Source: Blattabacterium cuenoti
GTDB taxonomy: Bacteria; Bacteroidota; Bacteroidia; Flavobacteriales; Blattabacteriaceae
DNA: 64,000 nucleotides
Direction of reading: 5' to 3'
Assembly (NCBI RefSeq): GCF_014251335.1
Contig: NZ_CP059186.1
Coordinates: forward strand, 560,289 to 624,288
The translations under genes and the position numbers were made by a program. The notes beneath the pieces are model-generated. The model worked only from the letters and a program-made list of their open reading frames with translations. It searched no databases and was not told where the DNA came from. Below, one piece after another: positions 31,028-40,683 of this stretch (positions within the stretch are counted from its first letter, which is position 1; each line of letters begins with the position of its first letter).

Positions 31028-31890
31028 AATTGAATTACAAAAAAAAAACTTTTGCGGGAATACCTGAAAAGTATGCTACAATTAATAAATCTCAAACGGT
31101 ACTTATCCTGGTTCCATATGATTATACTCAAACATGGAAAAAGGGATCAAAAGAAGGTCCGAAAGCTTTCTTATCTGCAGCGGAACATATAGAATTATAT
31201 GATATTGAAACCCAGTCAGAAGTATATAAAAAAGGAATTTTTATTGTTCCCTATGTTATAAATCCTTCAATTTCTACAAAAAAAATGATCAAAAAAGTAT
31301 ATAATGTTACAAAAAAATATCTTTATCAAGAAAAATTCCTAACGTTTATAGGAGGAGATCATTCTATATCAATAGGAAGTATTAGAGCATTCGGAGAAAA
31401 ATATAAAAATTTAAGTATTCTTCATATGGACGCACACACAGATTTGCGGCCTATCTACAAGGGGGATCCTTATAATCATGCTTGTTCCATGTATGAAGCC
31501 TCTCAAAAACATCCTTTAATACAAATAGGAATTCGTAGTATGGACATAATAGAGAAAAAATACATTCAAAAAGGAAATATATTTTATATGCATGATATTT
31601 ATAAAAATGATTTATGGATGCAAGATGCTATTCATAAATTATCTGAAAATGTATTCATCAGTATAGACATAGATGTTTTTGATCCTAGCATAGCACCTTC
31701 AACTGGCACTCCAGAACCAGGAGGTTTATCTTGGTATACTACTTTAAAATTTTTGAAAAAAGTTTTTATAAAGAAAAATGTAATAGGATTTGATATAGTA
31801 GAACTTTTACCTAATAAAGAGGAATCTTCTACTGATTTTCTAACCGTAAAACTTTTTTATAAATTACTATCATATAAACATATAAAATAA
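31024..31890 (+). CDS. speB: Agmatinase
   Basis: The 288-residue ureohydrolase carries the manganese ligands in FIGGDHSIS, ILHMDAHTDLRP and ISIDIDVFDPS, plus the GTPEPGGLSW segment. It hydrolyses agmatine to putrescine and urea. The likely start is TTG 31024, which overlaps the speA stop (TTGA), indicating coupled translation. In a symbiont with urease the urea could be recycled to ammonia, but urease is not in this window. Confidence 0.92.
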   Translation: MKLNYKKKTFAGIPEKYATINKSQTVLILVPYDYTQTWKKGSKEGPKAFLSAAEHIELYDIETQSEVYKKGIFIVPYVINPSISTKKMIKKVYNVTKKYLYQEKFLTFIGGDHSISIGSIRAFGEKYKNLSILHMDAHTDLRPIYKGDPYNHACSMYEASQKHPLIQIGIRSMDIIEKKYIQKGNIFYMHDIYKNDLWMQDAIHKLSENVFISIDIDVFDPSIAPSTGTPEPGGLSWYTTLKFLKKVFIKKNVIGFDIVELLPNKEESSTDFLTVKLFYKLLSYKHIK

Positions 31891-31906
31891 ATGTGAATTA
31901 ATTAAT

Positions 31907-32602
31907 ATGAATCGAAAAATTATTATAGCTATAGATGGATACTCTTCATCTGGAAAAAGTACTTTAGCCAAAGCTATTTCTAAAAAACTAAAATATAAAT
32001 ATATAGATAGTGGTGCTATGTATAGAAGTGTAACCTTACTTGCTATTAAAAAAAAAATTTTTGATAGTGATTTGTGGAATACTCGAAATTTTATTCCTAT
32101 TTTGAAAGAAATCAGTTTAAAGTTTAAATGGAATAAAAAATGTAATCAAACAGATATTTTTTTAAATAAAGAAAATATTCAATCTCAGATTAGATCAGAA
32201 AAAGTAGCGGCTAAAGTAAGTTTAATAGCTCAAATTCCAGAAATTAGAGAAAAGTTAACTCTTATTCAAAGAAATATTGGAAAAAATAAAGGAATTGTTA
32301 TAGATGGAAGAGACGTAGGAAATTGTGTGTTTCCTAAATCAGAGTTAAAAATATTTATGAAAGGATCCATAGAAATTCGTTCTTACAGAAGATATCAAGA
32401 TTTAAAAAAAAGAGGAGAAGAGGTGTCTTATGAAGAAGTAAAAAAAAATATAATTCATAGAGATATAATGGATACTTCACGAAAGATCTCTCCACTAAAA
32501 AAATCTATAGATTCTATAGAAATAGATAATACATTTCTGAGTATAGATGAACAATTAAATCTTATCTTTCAATTAATTAAAAATAATCATATTGTCATAT
32601 GA
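31907..32602 (+). CDS. cmk: Cytidylate kinase
   Basis: The 231-residue kinase has the P-loop IDGYSSSGKSTLAK, the YIDSGAMYRSVTL substrate segment and IDGRDVGNCVFP, which place it in the CMP kinase family. It phosphorylates CMP and dCMP for nucleotide recycling. It lies 16 bases after speB and its stop overlaps the fabG start by 4 bases. Confidence 0.95.
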   Translation: MNRKIIIAIDGYSSSGKSTLAKAISKKLKYKYIDSGAMYRSVTLLAIKKKIFDSDLWNTRNFIPILKEISLKFKWNKKCNQTDIFLNKENIQSQIRSEKVAAKVSLIAQIPEIREKLTLIQRNIGKNKGIVIDGRDVGNCVFPKSELKIFMKGSIEIRSYRRYQDLKKRGEEVSYEEVKKNIIHRDIMDTSRKISPLKKSIDSIEIDNTFLSIDEQLNLIFQLIKNNHIVI

Positions 32603-33333
32603 AATTATTAAATGGAAAAATAGCTGTAGTTACAGGAGGAGCAGGAGATATAGGTCAGTCTATCGTAAGAACTTTTGTACAACATGGAGCTAATGTTATT
32701 TTTACATTTTTTTCCTCAAAAAAGGAAGCAAAAAAATTAGAATTTGAATTTAAAGATTTGGTTGAAGCATATCAAATAGATCTTTCTGATTTTAATTCAT
32801 CAGAAAATTTAGTGCAAAAAGTGATAAAAAAATATGGTAGTATAGATATATTAGTGAACAATGCAGGGGTTATAAAAGATAATTTTTTGCTTAAAATTTC
32901 GAAAAAGGATTGGGATTATGTGATTAAAACTAATCTATATTCTATATTTAATTTAACTAAACATGCTATTCATCCTATGATGAAAAAAAAAAAAGGAAGC
33001 ATTATTAATATGAGTTCTGTTGTAGGATTAACGGGAAATATTGGACAATCTAATTATGCAGCATCTAAAGCAGGAATTATTGGATTTACAAAATCAATAG
33101 CGAGAGAATTAGGAAAAAAAAATATTCGTTGTAATGCTATAGCTCCCGGATATATTGTAACAAAAATGAATTCTCAATTGAGAGATAAAATCAAAGAAAA
33201 TTGGATAAAAAATATTCCATTAAAAAGACCAGGAACACCTCAAGATATAGCTAATTCTACTTTATTTCTTGCTTCAGACTTATCAAACTATATTACCGGA
33301 ACTGTGTTAAATGTAAATGGAGGGTTAATTTAA
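32599..33333 (+). CDS. fabG: 3-oxoacyl-[acyl-carrier-protein] reductase
   Basis: The 244-residue short-chain dehydrogenase has the NADPH-binding TGGAGDIGQSIV, NNAG at residues 87-90, and the catalytic triad in INMSSVVG (Ser) and YAASKAG (Tyr and Lys). It reduces beta-ketoacyl-ACP in fatty acid elongation, working with AcpP, FabF and FabZ, all encoded in this window. It contains an A12 tract at 32983-32994 that stays in frame. It overlaps cmk by 4 bases and precedes menD by 7 bases. Closely related reductases cannot be excluded by sequence alone. Confidence 0.9.
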   Translation: MKLLNGKIAVVTGGAGDIGQSIVRTFVQHGANVIFTFFSSKKEAKKLEFEFKDLVEAYQIDLSDFNSSENLVQKVIKKYGSIDILVNNAGVIKDNFLLKISKKDWDYVIKTNLYSIFNLTKHAIHPMMKKKKGSIINMSSVVGLTGNIGQSNYAASKAGIIGFTKSIARELGKKNIRCNAIAPGYIVTKMNSQLRDKIKENWIKNIPLKRPGTPQDIANSTLFLASDLSNYITGTVLNVNGGLI

Positions 33334-33340
33334 ATCGTAA

Positions 33341-35017
33341 ATGTATTCAAGTAAAAAAATTGTCCAAAGTTTAGGAGAGATTTTAAAAGCAAAATCTATA
33401 TTCAATATAATCATATCTCCAGGATCTAGAAATGCTCCAATCATTATACATTTTACTCAACATAAAGATTTTAAAACGTACAGTATTGTAGATGAACGAT
33501 GTGCTAGTTTTTTTGCATTAGGAATCGCTCAACAAATCAGAAAACCTGTAGTCATTAGTTGCACTTCTGGATCTGCTGTTGTTAATTGTTATCCCGCAAT
33601 TACAGAGGCTTTTTATCAAAAAATTCCACTTATTTTAGTGACTGCAGATAGACCAAAAGAAATTGTAGATGTATTTGAAGGACAATCTATTCATCAGGAA
33701 AATATTTTTCAAAAACACGTAGAAACGTCTATTCAATTGACAGAAGATGAATCTGAATCAGGAATATGGTATAATGATAGATTGATGAATGAATCTATAA
33801 ACAAATGTATTTTTAAAAATAAACCTATACATATTAATATCCCATTTTCTGAACCACTTTATAATACCACAAATCATTTACAAGTAAAACCTAAAATTAT
33901 AAAAACTATTCCTGTTCAAAATTATATTGAAACATATAATTATAAAAAAGAACAGCATATATGGAAAAAATGTAAAAAGAAAATGATTTTATTGGGATTA
34001 TATTATCCGGAAAAGAATATGGAAAAAATTTTAAGAAAGTTAAGTTTGGATCCTTCTATCGTAATTTTCACAGAAACTACATCTCATGTATATGGAAAAT
34101 TTTTTTTCTCAAATATAGATCAACTTATTTTTAATATGAATCCTAAAAAATGGATAATTTTTAAACCTCATATTTTATTAACCATTGGAATACATATTAT
34201 ATCCAAAAAAATAAAATTTCTTTTAAGAAAATATCCTCCAATATATCATTGGCATATAGGGAAACATTACGAAAATTATCCGGATACCTATTATAAATTA
34301 ACGACTTATTGGCCTATAAATCCAGAATCATTTTTTAAAATTTTTGATAATTCTACCATTTTTCCTTCGGATTACAGAAAAAAATGGGATAAATTGAGAA
34401 AAGAAAAAAAGAAAAAACATAAACATTTTTTAAAAAAAGAAAAAAGTTTTTCAGATTTAAAAGTTTTATTCTTTGTATTTAAAGCTATACCTAATAATAG
34501 TATACTACAATTGGGAAATAGTATGATTGTAAGATACTATCAACTATTTGATGAAAAAAAATATTCTATTAAATCTTATTGTAATCGTGGTACTTCAGGA
34601 ATAGATGGATGTGTTTCGACTGCGGTAGGTTCTTCTGTTACAAAAAAAACTGTTACATTAATTATTGGAGATATAAGTTTTTTTTATGATAGTAATGCTT
34701 TATGGAATAATTATATTCCAAAAAACTTTCGTATTATACTTATTAATAATGGAGGGGGAAATATTTTTAGATTTATTTCAGAAAAACAACTTCCCGAAAA
34801 AATATTAAATTTTTTCGAAACAAAACATATTCTTTCTGCAGAAAAAATATGCGAAATGTATCATTGGAAATATGAAAAAGTATCCAATCAAAATGCTTTA
34901 AAAAATAGTTTATTGTTCTTTTGGAAAAAATCAAATAAACCTTTTTTATTAGAAATAAACACCCAAAAATCTAATAATGCTCAAATTTTGAAAAAATATT
35001 TATCTTATTTATCCTAA
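33341..35017 (+). CDS. menD: SEPHCHC synthase MenD
   Basis: The 558-residue thiamine-diphosphate enzyme shows the MenD start IISPGSRNAPI, DERCASFFALGIAQ with the conserved Glu, SCTSGSAVVNCYPA, and the ThDP-binding GTSGIDGCVSTAVG with a downstream NNGGGNIF. It adds a 2-oxoglutarate-derived unit to isochorismate in menaquinone synthesis, using chorismate from the shikimate pathway (aroQ). The last 47 bases overlap the end of the convergent sanA gene, the longest convergent overlap in this window. Confidence 0.94.
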   Translation: MYSSKKIVQSLGEILKAKSIFNIIISPGSRNAPIIIHFTQHKDFKTYSIVDERCASFFALGIAQQIRKPVVISCTSGSAVVNCYPAITEAFYQKIPLILVTADRPKEIVDVFEGQSIHQENIFQKHVETSIQLTEDESESGIWYNDRLMNESINKCIFKNKPIHINIPFSEPLYNTTNHLQVKPKIIKTIPVQNYIETYNYKKEQHIWKKCKKKMILLGLYYPEKNMEKILRKLSLDPSIVIFTETTSHVYGKFFFSNIDQLIFNMNPKKWIIFKPHILLTIGIHIISKKIKFLLRKYPPIYHWHIGKHYENYPDTYYKLTTYWPINPESFFKIFDNSTIFPSDYRKKWDKLRKEKKKKHKHFLKKEKSFSDLKVLFFVFKAIPNNSILQLGNSMIVRYYQLFDEKKYSIKSYCNRGTSGIDGCVSTAVGSSVTKKTVTLIIGDISFFYDSNALWNNYIPKNFRIILINNGGGNIFRFISEKQLPEKILNFFETKHILSAEKICEMYHWKYEKVSNQNALKNSLLFFWKKSNKPFLLEINTQKSNNAQILKKYLSYLS

Positions 35018-35601
35018 TTTTAGGATATAGAATCATATCCCACAATACTTTAATTCTTGCAAAAATTTCTCTGAGTTGTATTTTACTGTCAAAAGTAAGA
35101 CTTTTAGCATTAAACCCAATTACATCCAATCCTAAACAATTTCCAATAAAAATTGCTCTTTCATTATGAAATTTTTGAGATATAATCGTAAATTTTTTTT
35201 GATGAAAAATTTTATGTACTCTAATAATAGAATGTAAAGTATTAATTCCATAAAAATCTTCATATATAAAATGAGAAGGAATCCCTTTTCTAATTAACTC
35301 TTTTTTCATCATTTTTGGTTCATTATAGTTTTTTTCTCTATTGTCTCCACTTACAATGATATAACGTATTTTTTTATGACGAAAAAGAAAATAAGCTGCA
35401 TCTATCCTATACTTAAAATATGCGTTAATTCCCCCTCCATGCAAATATTTAGAAGTGCCTAAAACGACACCAAATGCATTATATGGAATATAATTAATAG
35501 AATCATAACTCTTTCTTATTGACCATAAACTTATTCCAACATAACAAAATATAATAAATAAAATAATAAGGAAAAATATACGTTTTATTTGTAATTGACA
35601 T
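34971..35601 (-). CDS. sanA: SanA/YdcF-family (DUF218) membrane-anchored protein with an unclear start
   Basis: The conserved body has GVVLGTSKYLHGGGIN, YRIDAAYFLF, IIVSGDN and TIISQKFHNERAIFIGN, typical of SanA. SanA-type proteins are anchored in the inner membrane and affect envelope permeability; their chemistry is unsettled. The conserved frame continues upstream of TTG 35444 through a membrane helix (IFFLIILFIIFCYVGISLW) almost to the secA stop, yet contains no ATG, GTG or TTG there. ATG 35601 lies one base out of frame. A one-base frameshift or a rare initiator (ATA/ATT) would explain this; a start at TTG 35444 would remove the anchor. The end overlaps menD by 47 bases. Confidence 0.8.
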
Positions 35602-35609
35602 ATTCTATT

Positions 35610-38600
35610 TTAAAAAGAATCATCCTCTATAATCCATTCTCCTTTTTCTAAAAAAAATTCTATCTGTTTGAATTTAATATTTTTAGTTTCTCCCGTAATT
35701 AAATGACGAATATTAATTCTATTGTTTCTTCCTAATTTTTTTTTATCTTTTCCTTTTAGATTCATAAAAAGATTTGTTTTAAAATTATTTTTATTTTTTG
35801 GAAAACATAAAATGTCTCCTCTTATAATAGCAGATTTAAGTAAAAAAGAAATAATTCTTTTGTTTATATTATAAACTCTTTCTTGAAACAAATTAAAAGC
35901 ATTTTGTTTATAAACAATAAGAGGATCTTTTTGTTCAAAAACAGCATTTTGTACAGAATATCGCAAACTATCCATTTCACGTAAATGCTCTTTCCATTTT
36001 TCATCCATAAAACATAATATAGTCTTTTTTTCAAACATGGATAATAAAGATTTTCCCTTTGTATTGTAAAACTCTTTCAAATCCGATAGAGAAACTATAT
36101 TTTGATATCCATCTGTTAAAATAACTCGTATTTGATAAAATTCGTGATTTTTATTATCCACAATATTAGATATAATAGGTTTAATATCTTGATCTATCAT
36201 TTTTATTTTCTTTTTTTCATAAAAGCCAATAATTATATCATGAAGTGTATTGACACAATCTCGTTCTTTGTAGGATAAAAATTCATCTTCTTGTATAGGA
36301 AATTTAATTCCAAAAATTTGAAAAAATTCATACTCTAAATTTTTGAAATCATTGAGAGATTGATTGATATTAATCATTACATCTAATAAAAGATAAACCA
36401 TATTAGAAATATCTAAACTCAATTCATTTCCACATAATGCATTTCTTCGTTTTTTATAAATAAATTCTCTTTGTTTATTAATAACATCATCATAGTCTAA
36501 TAAACGTTTTCGTATGCTAAAATTGTTCTCTTCTATTTTCTTTTGTGCTTTTTCAATAGATTTTGTTAATAAAGGATGTTGTATTATATCTCCTTCTTTA
36601 TGTCCAAATCTATCCATTAATTTAGATAATCTTTCCGAATCAATAAATAAACGAATTAGATTATCTTCTAAAGACACATAAAACTGAGAACTACCTGGAT
36701 CTCCTTGACGTCCTGATCTTCCTCTTAATTGATTATCTACCCTTCTAGAATCATGTCTTTCAGTTCCTAAAACCGACAATCCTCCGTTTTTAACAACTTC
36801 TTTTGATAGTTTAATATCGGTTCCACGACCTGCCATATTAGTTGCTATAGTTACAGATCCAGGAAATCCTGCTTTTGCTATGATTTCCGCTTCTTTTTCA
36901 TGTAATTTTGCATTTAAAACATTATGCGGTATTTTCATAAATTTTAAAGCTCTACTTAGAAATTCTGAAACTTCAACAGAAGTGGTTCCAACAAGTACCG
37001 GTCTTTTTTCATTTTGAGATAAAAGAATAATTTTTTCTATAACAGCATTATACTTTTCTCGTTTAGTTTTAAAAACAAGATCCTGCAAATCTTTTCTTTT
37101 TATTTTTTTATGTGTAGGGATTACTACCACATCTAATTTGTAGATATGCCAAAATTCTCCGGATTCTGTCTCTGCAGTCCCTGTCATTCCAGATATTTTC
37201 CTATACATTCTAAAATAATTTTGTAAAGTGATTGTAGCAAAAGTCTGACTGGAAGATTCTACTTGAACATTTTCTTTCGCTTCTATAGCTTGATGTAAGC
37301 CATCAGAATAACGCCTCCCTTCCATTATACGACCAGTTTGTTCATCTACTATTTTCACTTTTCTATCTAGAACTACATAATCTACATCTCTTTCAAATAA
37401 AGTAAAAGCTTTAAGTAATTGATTAATAGTATGAATTCTTTGTGATTTTATAGAGAAATTTTTCAAAAGTTTTTCCTTTTCATTTATTTCTTTTTCCTTA
37501 GAAAAATTTTCTTTCTCTACTTCAGAAAGTTCTACATTTACATCTGGTAAAACAAAAAAACCTATATCTTCCACATTTTGTGATAAAAACTCAATTCCTT
37601 TATCTGTTAATTCTACAGTATTATTTTTTTCGTCAATCACGAAATAAAGATCTTTATCCACTTTATACATTTCTCTTCCATGATCTTGAAAATATTGACT
37701 TTCCGTTTTTTGTAAAATGAGACGAATATTATCTTCACTCAAAAATTTTATTAAAGATTTTTTTTTGGGTAATCCACGATACGCTTGAAATAATTTAAAT
37801 CCACCTAATTTTTTTTCTCCATTTTTTATTAAATTCTTTGCTTGATACAAAAAATTATTAACTATCATGTTTTGCTGACTAACTAGAGTTTTTACTTTTC
37901 CTTTAAATAATTCAAATTCTTCTTTATTATCTTTCTTAGAATCAACAGGCCCCGATATAATCAAAGGAGTACGTGCTTCATCTATTAACACAGAATCTAT
38001 TTCATCTATAATAGCATAATTTAATTCTCTTTGAACTAACTCTTCTTTAGAACAAGCCATATTATCACGTAAATAATCAAATCCAAATTCATTATTTGTT
38101 CCATAAGTAATATCTGCTTGATAAGCTTTTTTCCGCATATATACATCAGAAGATGAATAATTATCAATACAATCAACTTTTAATCCATGAAATTCCATTA
38201 AAGGAGCCATCCAGCTTGTATCTCTTCTAGATAAATAACTGTTAACTGTCACAACATGCACTCCCCTTCCAGATAAAGCATTTAAATAAGTAGATAAAGT
38301 TGCTACAAAAGTTTTTCCTTCACCTGTGGCCATTTCGGCTATCTTTCCTTGATGTAATACTACAGCACCCATAAGCTGTACATCATAATGAACCATATCC
38401 CAAATAATGCTTTTTCCATATGCATCCCATTCATTTATCCAAATGGCTTTATCTCCATTCAAATGGACATAAGACTTTATTTTTGATAACTCTTCATCAA
38501 AAGAAGTAGTTGTAACGATAAGTTGTTTTTTTTCTTTTAAACGTTTAGCTGTTTCTTTAATTATAGAAAAAGCTTGAGGTAAAATATCTATTAATACTTT

Positions 38601-38909
38601 TTGTTCTGTTTTGTAACATTCTTCTTGAATACTTTCTACATTTGAGTATATTTTTTCTAAAACGCTGATAGAACAAAATTTTTCTTGTATTTTATTCAAT
38701 AATTTTTTTTTCCTTTCATGAAATTTTTTTGTAGATGTTTGTATAATATTTCTTAAGCTTTTAGTTTTATTTCTTAATCCATCGTCAGATAATAAAAATA
38801 TATTTTTCTCTTCTTTTTTGATTTGGATCAAAAATTTTCTAACCTCTTTAAGGTCTCTATCATTTTTATTTACTAATAATTTATTTAAAATATTTCTAAT
38901 AAAACTCAT
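35610..38909 (-). CDS. secA: Preprotein translocase ATPase SecA
   Basis: The 1099-residue protein has the long Bacteroidetes form of SecA. It contains GKIAEMATGEGKTFVATL (Walker A), TYGTNNEFGFDYLRDNM, the DEAD-like IIDEIDSVLIDEARTPL, and NMAGRGTDIKL in the second motor domain. It drives Sec-dependent export with ATP. The C-terminus ends with ETKNIKFKQIEFFLEKGEW and lacks the zinc-binding cysteine tail found in proteobacteria. The large insertion in the first motor domain, around residues 320-480, is expected for the phylum. Confidence 0.97.
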   Translation of the reverse strand: MSFIRNILNKLLVNKNDRDLKEVRKFLIQIKKEEKNIFLLSDDGLRNKTKSLRNIIQTSTKKFHERKKKLLNKIQEKFCSISVLEKIYSNVESIQEECYKTEQKVLIDILPQAFSIIKETAKRLKEKKQLIVTTTSFDEELSKIKSYVHLNGDKAIWINEWDAYGKSIIWDMVHYDVQLMGAVVLHQGKIAEMATGEGKTFVATLSTYLNALSGRGVHVVTVNSYLSRRDTSWMAPLMEFHGLKVDCIDNYSSSDVYMRKKAYQADITYGTNNEFGFDYLRDNMACSKEELVQRELNYAIIDEIDSVLIDEARTPLIISGPVDSKKDNKEEFELFKGKVKTLVSQQNMIVNNFLYQAKNLIKNGEKKLGGFKLFQAYRGLPKKKSLIKFLSEDNIRLILQKTESQYFQDHGREMYKVDKDLYFVIDEKNNTVELTDKGIEFLSQNVEDIGFFVLPDVNVELSEVEKENFSKEKEINEKEKLLKNFSIKSQRIHTINQLLKAFTLFERDVDYVVLDRKVKIVDEQTGRIMEGRRYSDGLHQAIEAKENVQVESSSQTFATITLQNYFRMYRKISGMTGTAETESGEFWHIYKLDVVVIPTHKKIKRKDLQDLVFKTKREKYNAVIEKIILLSQNEKRPVLVGTTSVEVSEFLSRALKFMKIPHNVLNAKLHEKEAEIIAKAGFPGSVTIATNMAGRGTDIKLSKEVVKNGGLSVLGTERHDSRRVDNQLRGRSGRQGDPGSSQFYVSLEDNLIRLFIDSERLSKLMDRFGHKEGDIIQHPLLTKSIEKAQKKIEENNFSIRKRLLDYDDVINKQREFIYKKRRNALCGNELSLDISNMVYLLLDVMININQSLNDFKNLEYEFFQIFGIKFPIQEDEFLSYKERDCVNTLHDIIIGFYEKKKIKMIDQDIKPIISNIVDNKNHEFYQIRVILTDGYQNIVSLSDLKEFYNTKGKSLLSMFEKKTILCFMDEKWKEHLREMDSLRYSVQNAVFEQKDPLIVYKQNAFNLFQERVYNINKRIISFLLKSAIIRGDILCFPKNKNNFKTNLFMNLKGKDKKKLGRNNRINIRHLITGETKNIKFKQIEFFLEKGEWIIEDDSF

Positions 38910-38969
38910 TAAACTAAAAAATATATTAATCGTTTATATAAAAAAAATAAACATAAAAAAATAAATAAA

Positions 38970-39203
38970 TCAAAGTTCATATTCATCTCTATTCCAATAA
39001 AAATCTTCATCATCACGTGGATAATCTGCCCATATATCTTCTATAGATTCAAAAACTTCTCCTTCTCCATTTTCTAACTGTTGAAGATTTTCAACTACTT
39101 CTAAAGGAGCTCCAGTACGAATAGCAAAGTCAATCAATTCTTCCTTTGTTGCAGGCCAAGGGGCATCTTCTAAATGAGAAGCTAATTCTAAAGTCCAATA
39201 CAT
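38970..39203 (-). CDS. DUF2795 domain protein, small and acidic
   Basis: The 77-residue protein begins MYWTLELASHLEDAPWPA and matches the DUF2795 pattern (PATKEELIDFAIRTGAP). It is strongly acidic and unusually rich in Trp and Glu/Asp for this genome, with a tail of aromatic and acidic residues. Its function is unknown. High conservation with Bacteroidetes homologues in a reduced genome suggests an important role. It stands alone, 60 bases upstream of secA in the same direction. Confidence 0.85.
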   Translation of the reverse strand: MYWTLELASHLEDAPWPATKEELIDFAIRTGAPLEVVENLQQLENGEGEVFESIEDIWADYPRDDEDFYWNRDEYEL

Positions 39204-39336
39204 ATATTAATATTTTTCATTATTAAAATTAAAAAAATGATATTTTATTTTTATATATTTGATTTTCAAAAATCAATGAACTTTTTTATAAAAATTACAA
39301 GATAAAATTAGTGAATTTAAATTACAAATAAATTAC

Positions 39337-40305
39337 ATGAAAAAATTTCCCAAAATTGTATTCATAGGTTCAAACCATTTTTCTCTTTATACCTTAAAAG
39401 AATTATATATCAAACAATACAATATTGTAGGAATCATCACAAGTCCTGATAACCATATTTTTAAAAATCAAGGAAAAAAAGCATTTACACCTGTTAAAAT
39501 ATACGCATTAGAAAATAATATTCCCTTTTTACAACCTAAAAATCTTAAAAATCATTCTTTTTTAGAAAATCTAAAAGTATGGAATGCAGATATACAAATA
39601 GTTGTATCATTTCGAATCTTACCTAAAGAAGTATGGAGTTTTCCTAAAATGGGATCTTTTAATTTACATGCCTCTCTTCTTCCACAATATAGAGGGGCTG
39701 CACCTATTAATTGGGTTATTATTAATGGAGAAAATAAAACTGGATTAACTACTTTTTTTATAGAAGAAAAAATAGATTCTGGAAAAATTCTTTTCCAAAA
39801 AAAAATTGAAATAAAAAAAGAAGAAACTGCAGGAGAACTAGAAAAAAAATTGAAAAAAATTAGTGGTTATATGGTTATTCAAACTTTAGAAAAAGTTATA
39901 AAAAATGAAATAAAACCTATTTCTCAAAAAAATATTGATTCTTCTTTATTAAAATATGCTCCAAAAATATATACCAAAGATTGTAGAATACAATGGGAGA
40001 ATCCTTCTATAGAATCAATTTATAACAAAATAAGAGGATTAAGCCCTTATCCTACAGCATGGACATTATTATTTTTTAATAAAAAAAAATTTGTTAGATT
40101 TAAAATTTCTTTTGTTAAAAAAATACGGGAAAAACATATTTTCCCAATTGGGTTGATCTTCATTGTTTTATCATATGAAATGAAAATTTCCGTTAAAGAA
40201 GGTTTTATCTCTATTATTGAAGGCCAAATAGAGGGAAAAAAAAGAATGCATATAAAAAACTTAATTAATGGATTGAAAATAAGAGAAAATCTTTTCGTTC
40301 GATAA
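39337..40305 (+). CDS. fmt: Methionyl-tRNA formyltransferase
   Basis: The 322-residue enzyme has the formyltransferase signature NLHASLLPQYRGAAPINW with the catalytic Asn-His pair, and GLTTFFIEEKIDSGKIL after it. It formylates the initiator Met-tRNA. A C-terminal beta-barrel domain for tRNA binding spans about residues 210-320 and is diverged but intact. It lies 133 bases from the divergent DUF2795 gene. Confidence 0.94.
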   Translation: MKKFPKIVFIGSNHFSLYTLKELYIKQYNIVGIITSPDNHIFKNQGKKAFTPVKIYALENNIPFLQPKNLKNHSFLENLKVWNADIQIVVSFRILPKEVWSFPKMGSFNLHASLLPQYRGAAPINWVIINGENKTGLTTFFIEEKIDSGKILFQKKIEIKKEETAGELEKKLKKISGYMVIQTLEKVIKNEIKPISQKNIDSSLLKYAPKIYTKDCRIQWENPSIESIYNKIRGLSPYPTAWTLLFFNKKKFVRFKISFVKKIREKHIFPIGLIFIVLSYEMKISVKEGFISIIEGQIEGKKRMHIKNLINGLKIRENLFVR

Positions 40306-40335
40306 AAAAATTTAATCATTTATACTTTATATATA

Positions 40336-40343
40336 TATATTTG
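40336..40343 (+). promoter_or_regulatory. Possible -7 element upstream of the HU gene
   Basis: TATATTTG matches the Bacteroidetes -7 consensus TAnnTTTG and lies 64 bases before the HU start in the 102-base fmt-HU spacer. No clear -33 element is seen; chance matches are common. Confidence 0.22.
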
Positions 40344-40407
40344 CTATTGCTATTGTTAATTATAAGATTATTTTATAGTTAACTAACTAAAATTAAATTA
40401 ATTATTC

Positions 40408-40674
40408 ATGAACAAAACGGAATTGGTTAATTCAATAGCTGAAAAAACTGGAATAACAAAAATAAAAGCAAAAAACGTTACAGATGCATTTATTGAAACA
40501 GTGATTGAATCTTTAAAAAAAGGAGATAAGGTAACACTTGTAGGATTCGGAACCTTTTCTGTAGTAAAAAGACATCCTAGAAATGGAGTCAATCCTAGAA
40601 CAGGAAAGAAAATACATATTCCAGGAAAAAAAGTAGCTAAATTTAAAATAGGAGCAGAATTAACAAAATTATGA
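40408..40674 (+). CDS. hup: HU-family nucleoid DNA-binding protein
   Basis: The 88-residue protein has the full HU/IHF fold: two N-terminal helices (MNKTELVNSIAEKTGITK), VTLVGFGTFSV, and the DNA-contacting arm RHPRNGVNPRTGKKIHIPG. It bends and compacts DNA. It stands alone between spacers, followed by a strong hairpin, so it is probably transcribed as a single gene. Confidence 0.95.
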   Translation: MNKTELVNSIAEKTGITKIKAKNVTDAFIETVIESLKKGDKVTLVGFGTFSVVKRHPRNGVNPRTGKKIHIPGKKVAKFKIGAELTKL

Positions 40675-40683
40675 TTTTAAAGA

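Noticed and set aside
40047-40319. Open frame of 90 codons on the minus strand
   Set aside because: It is antisense to the C-terminal domain of fmt and lacks any family match.
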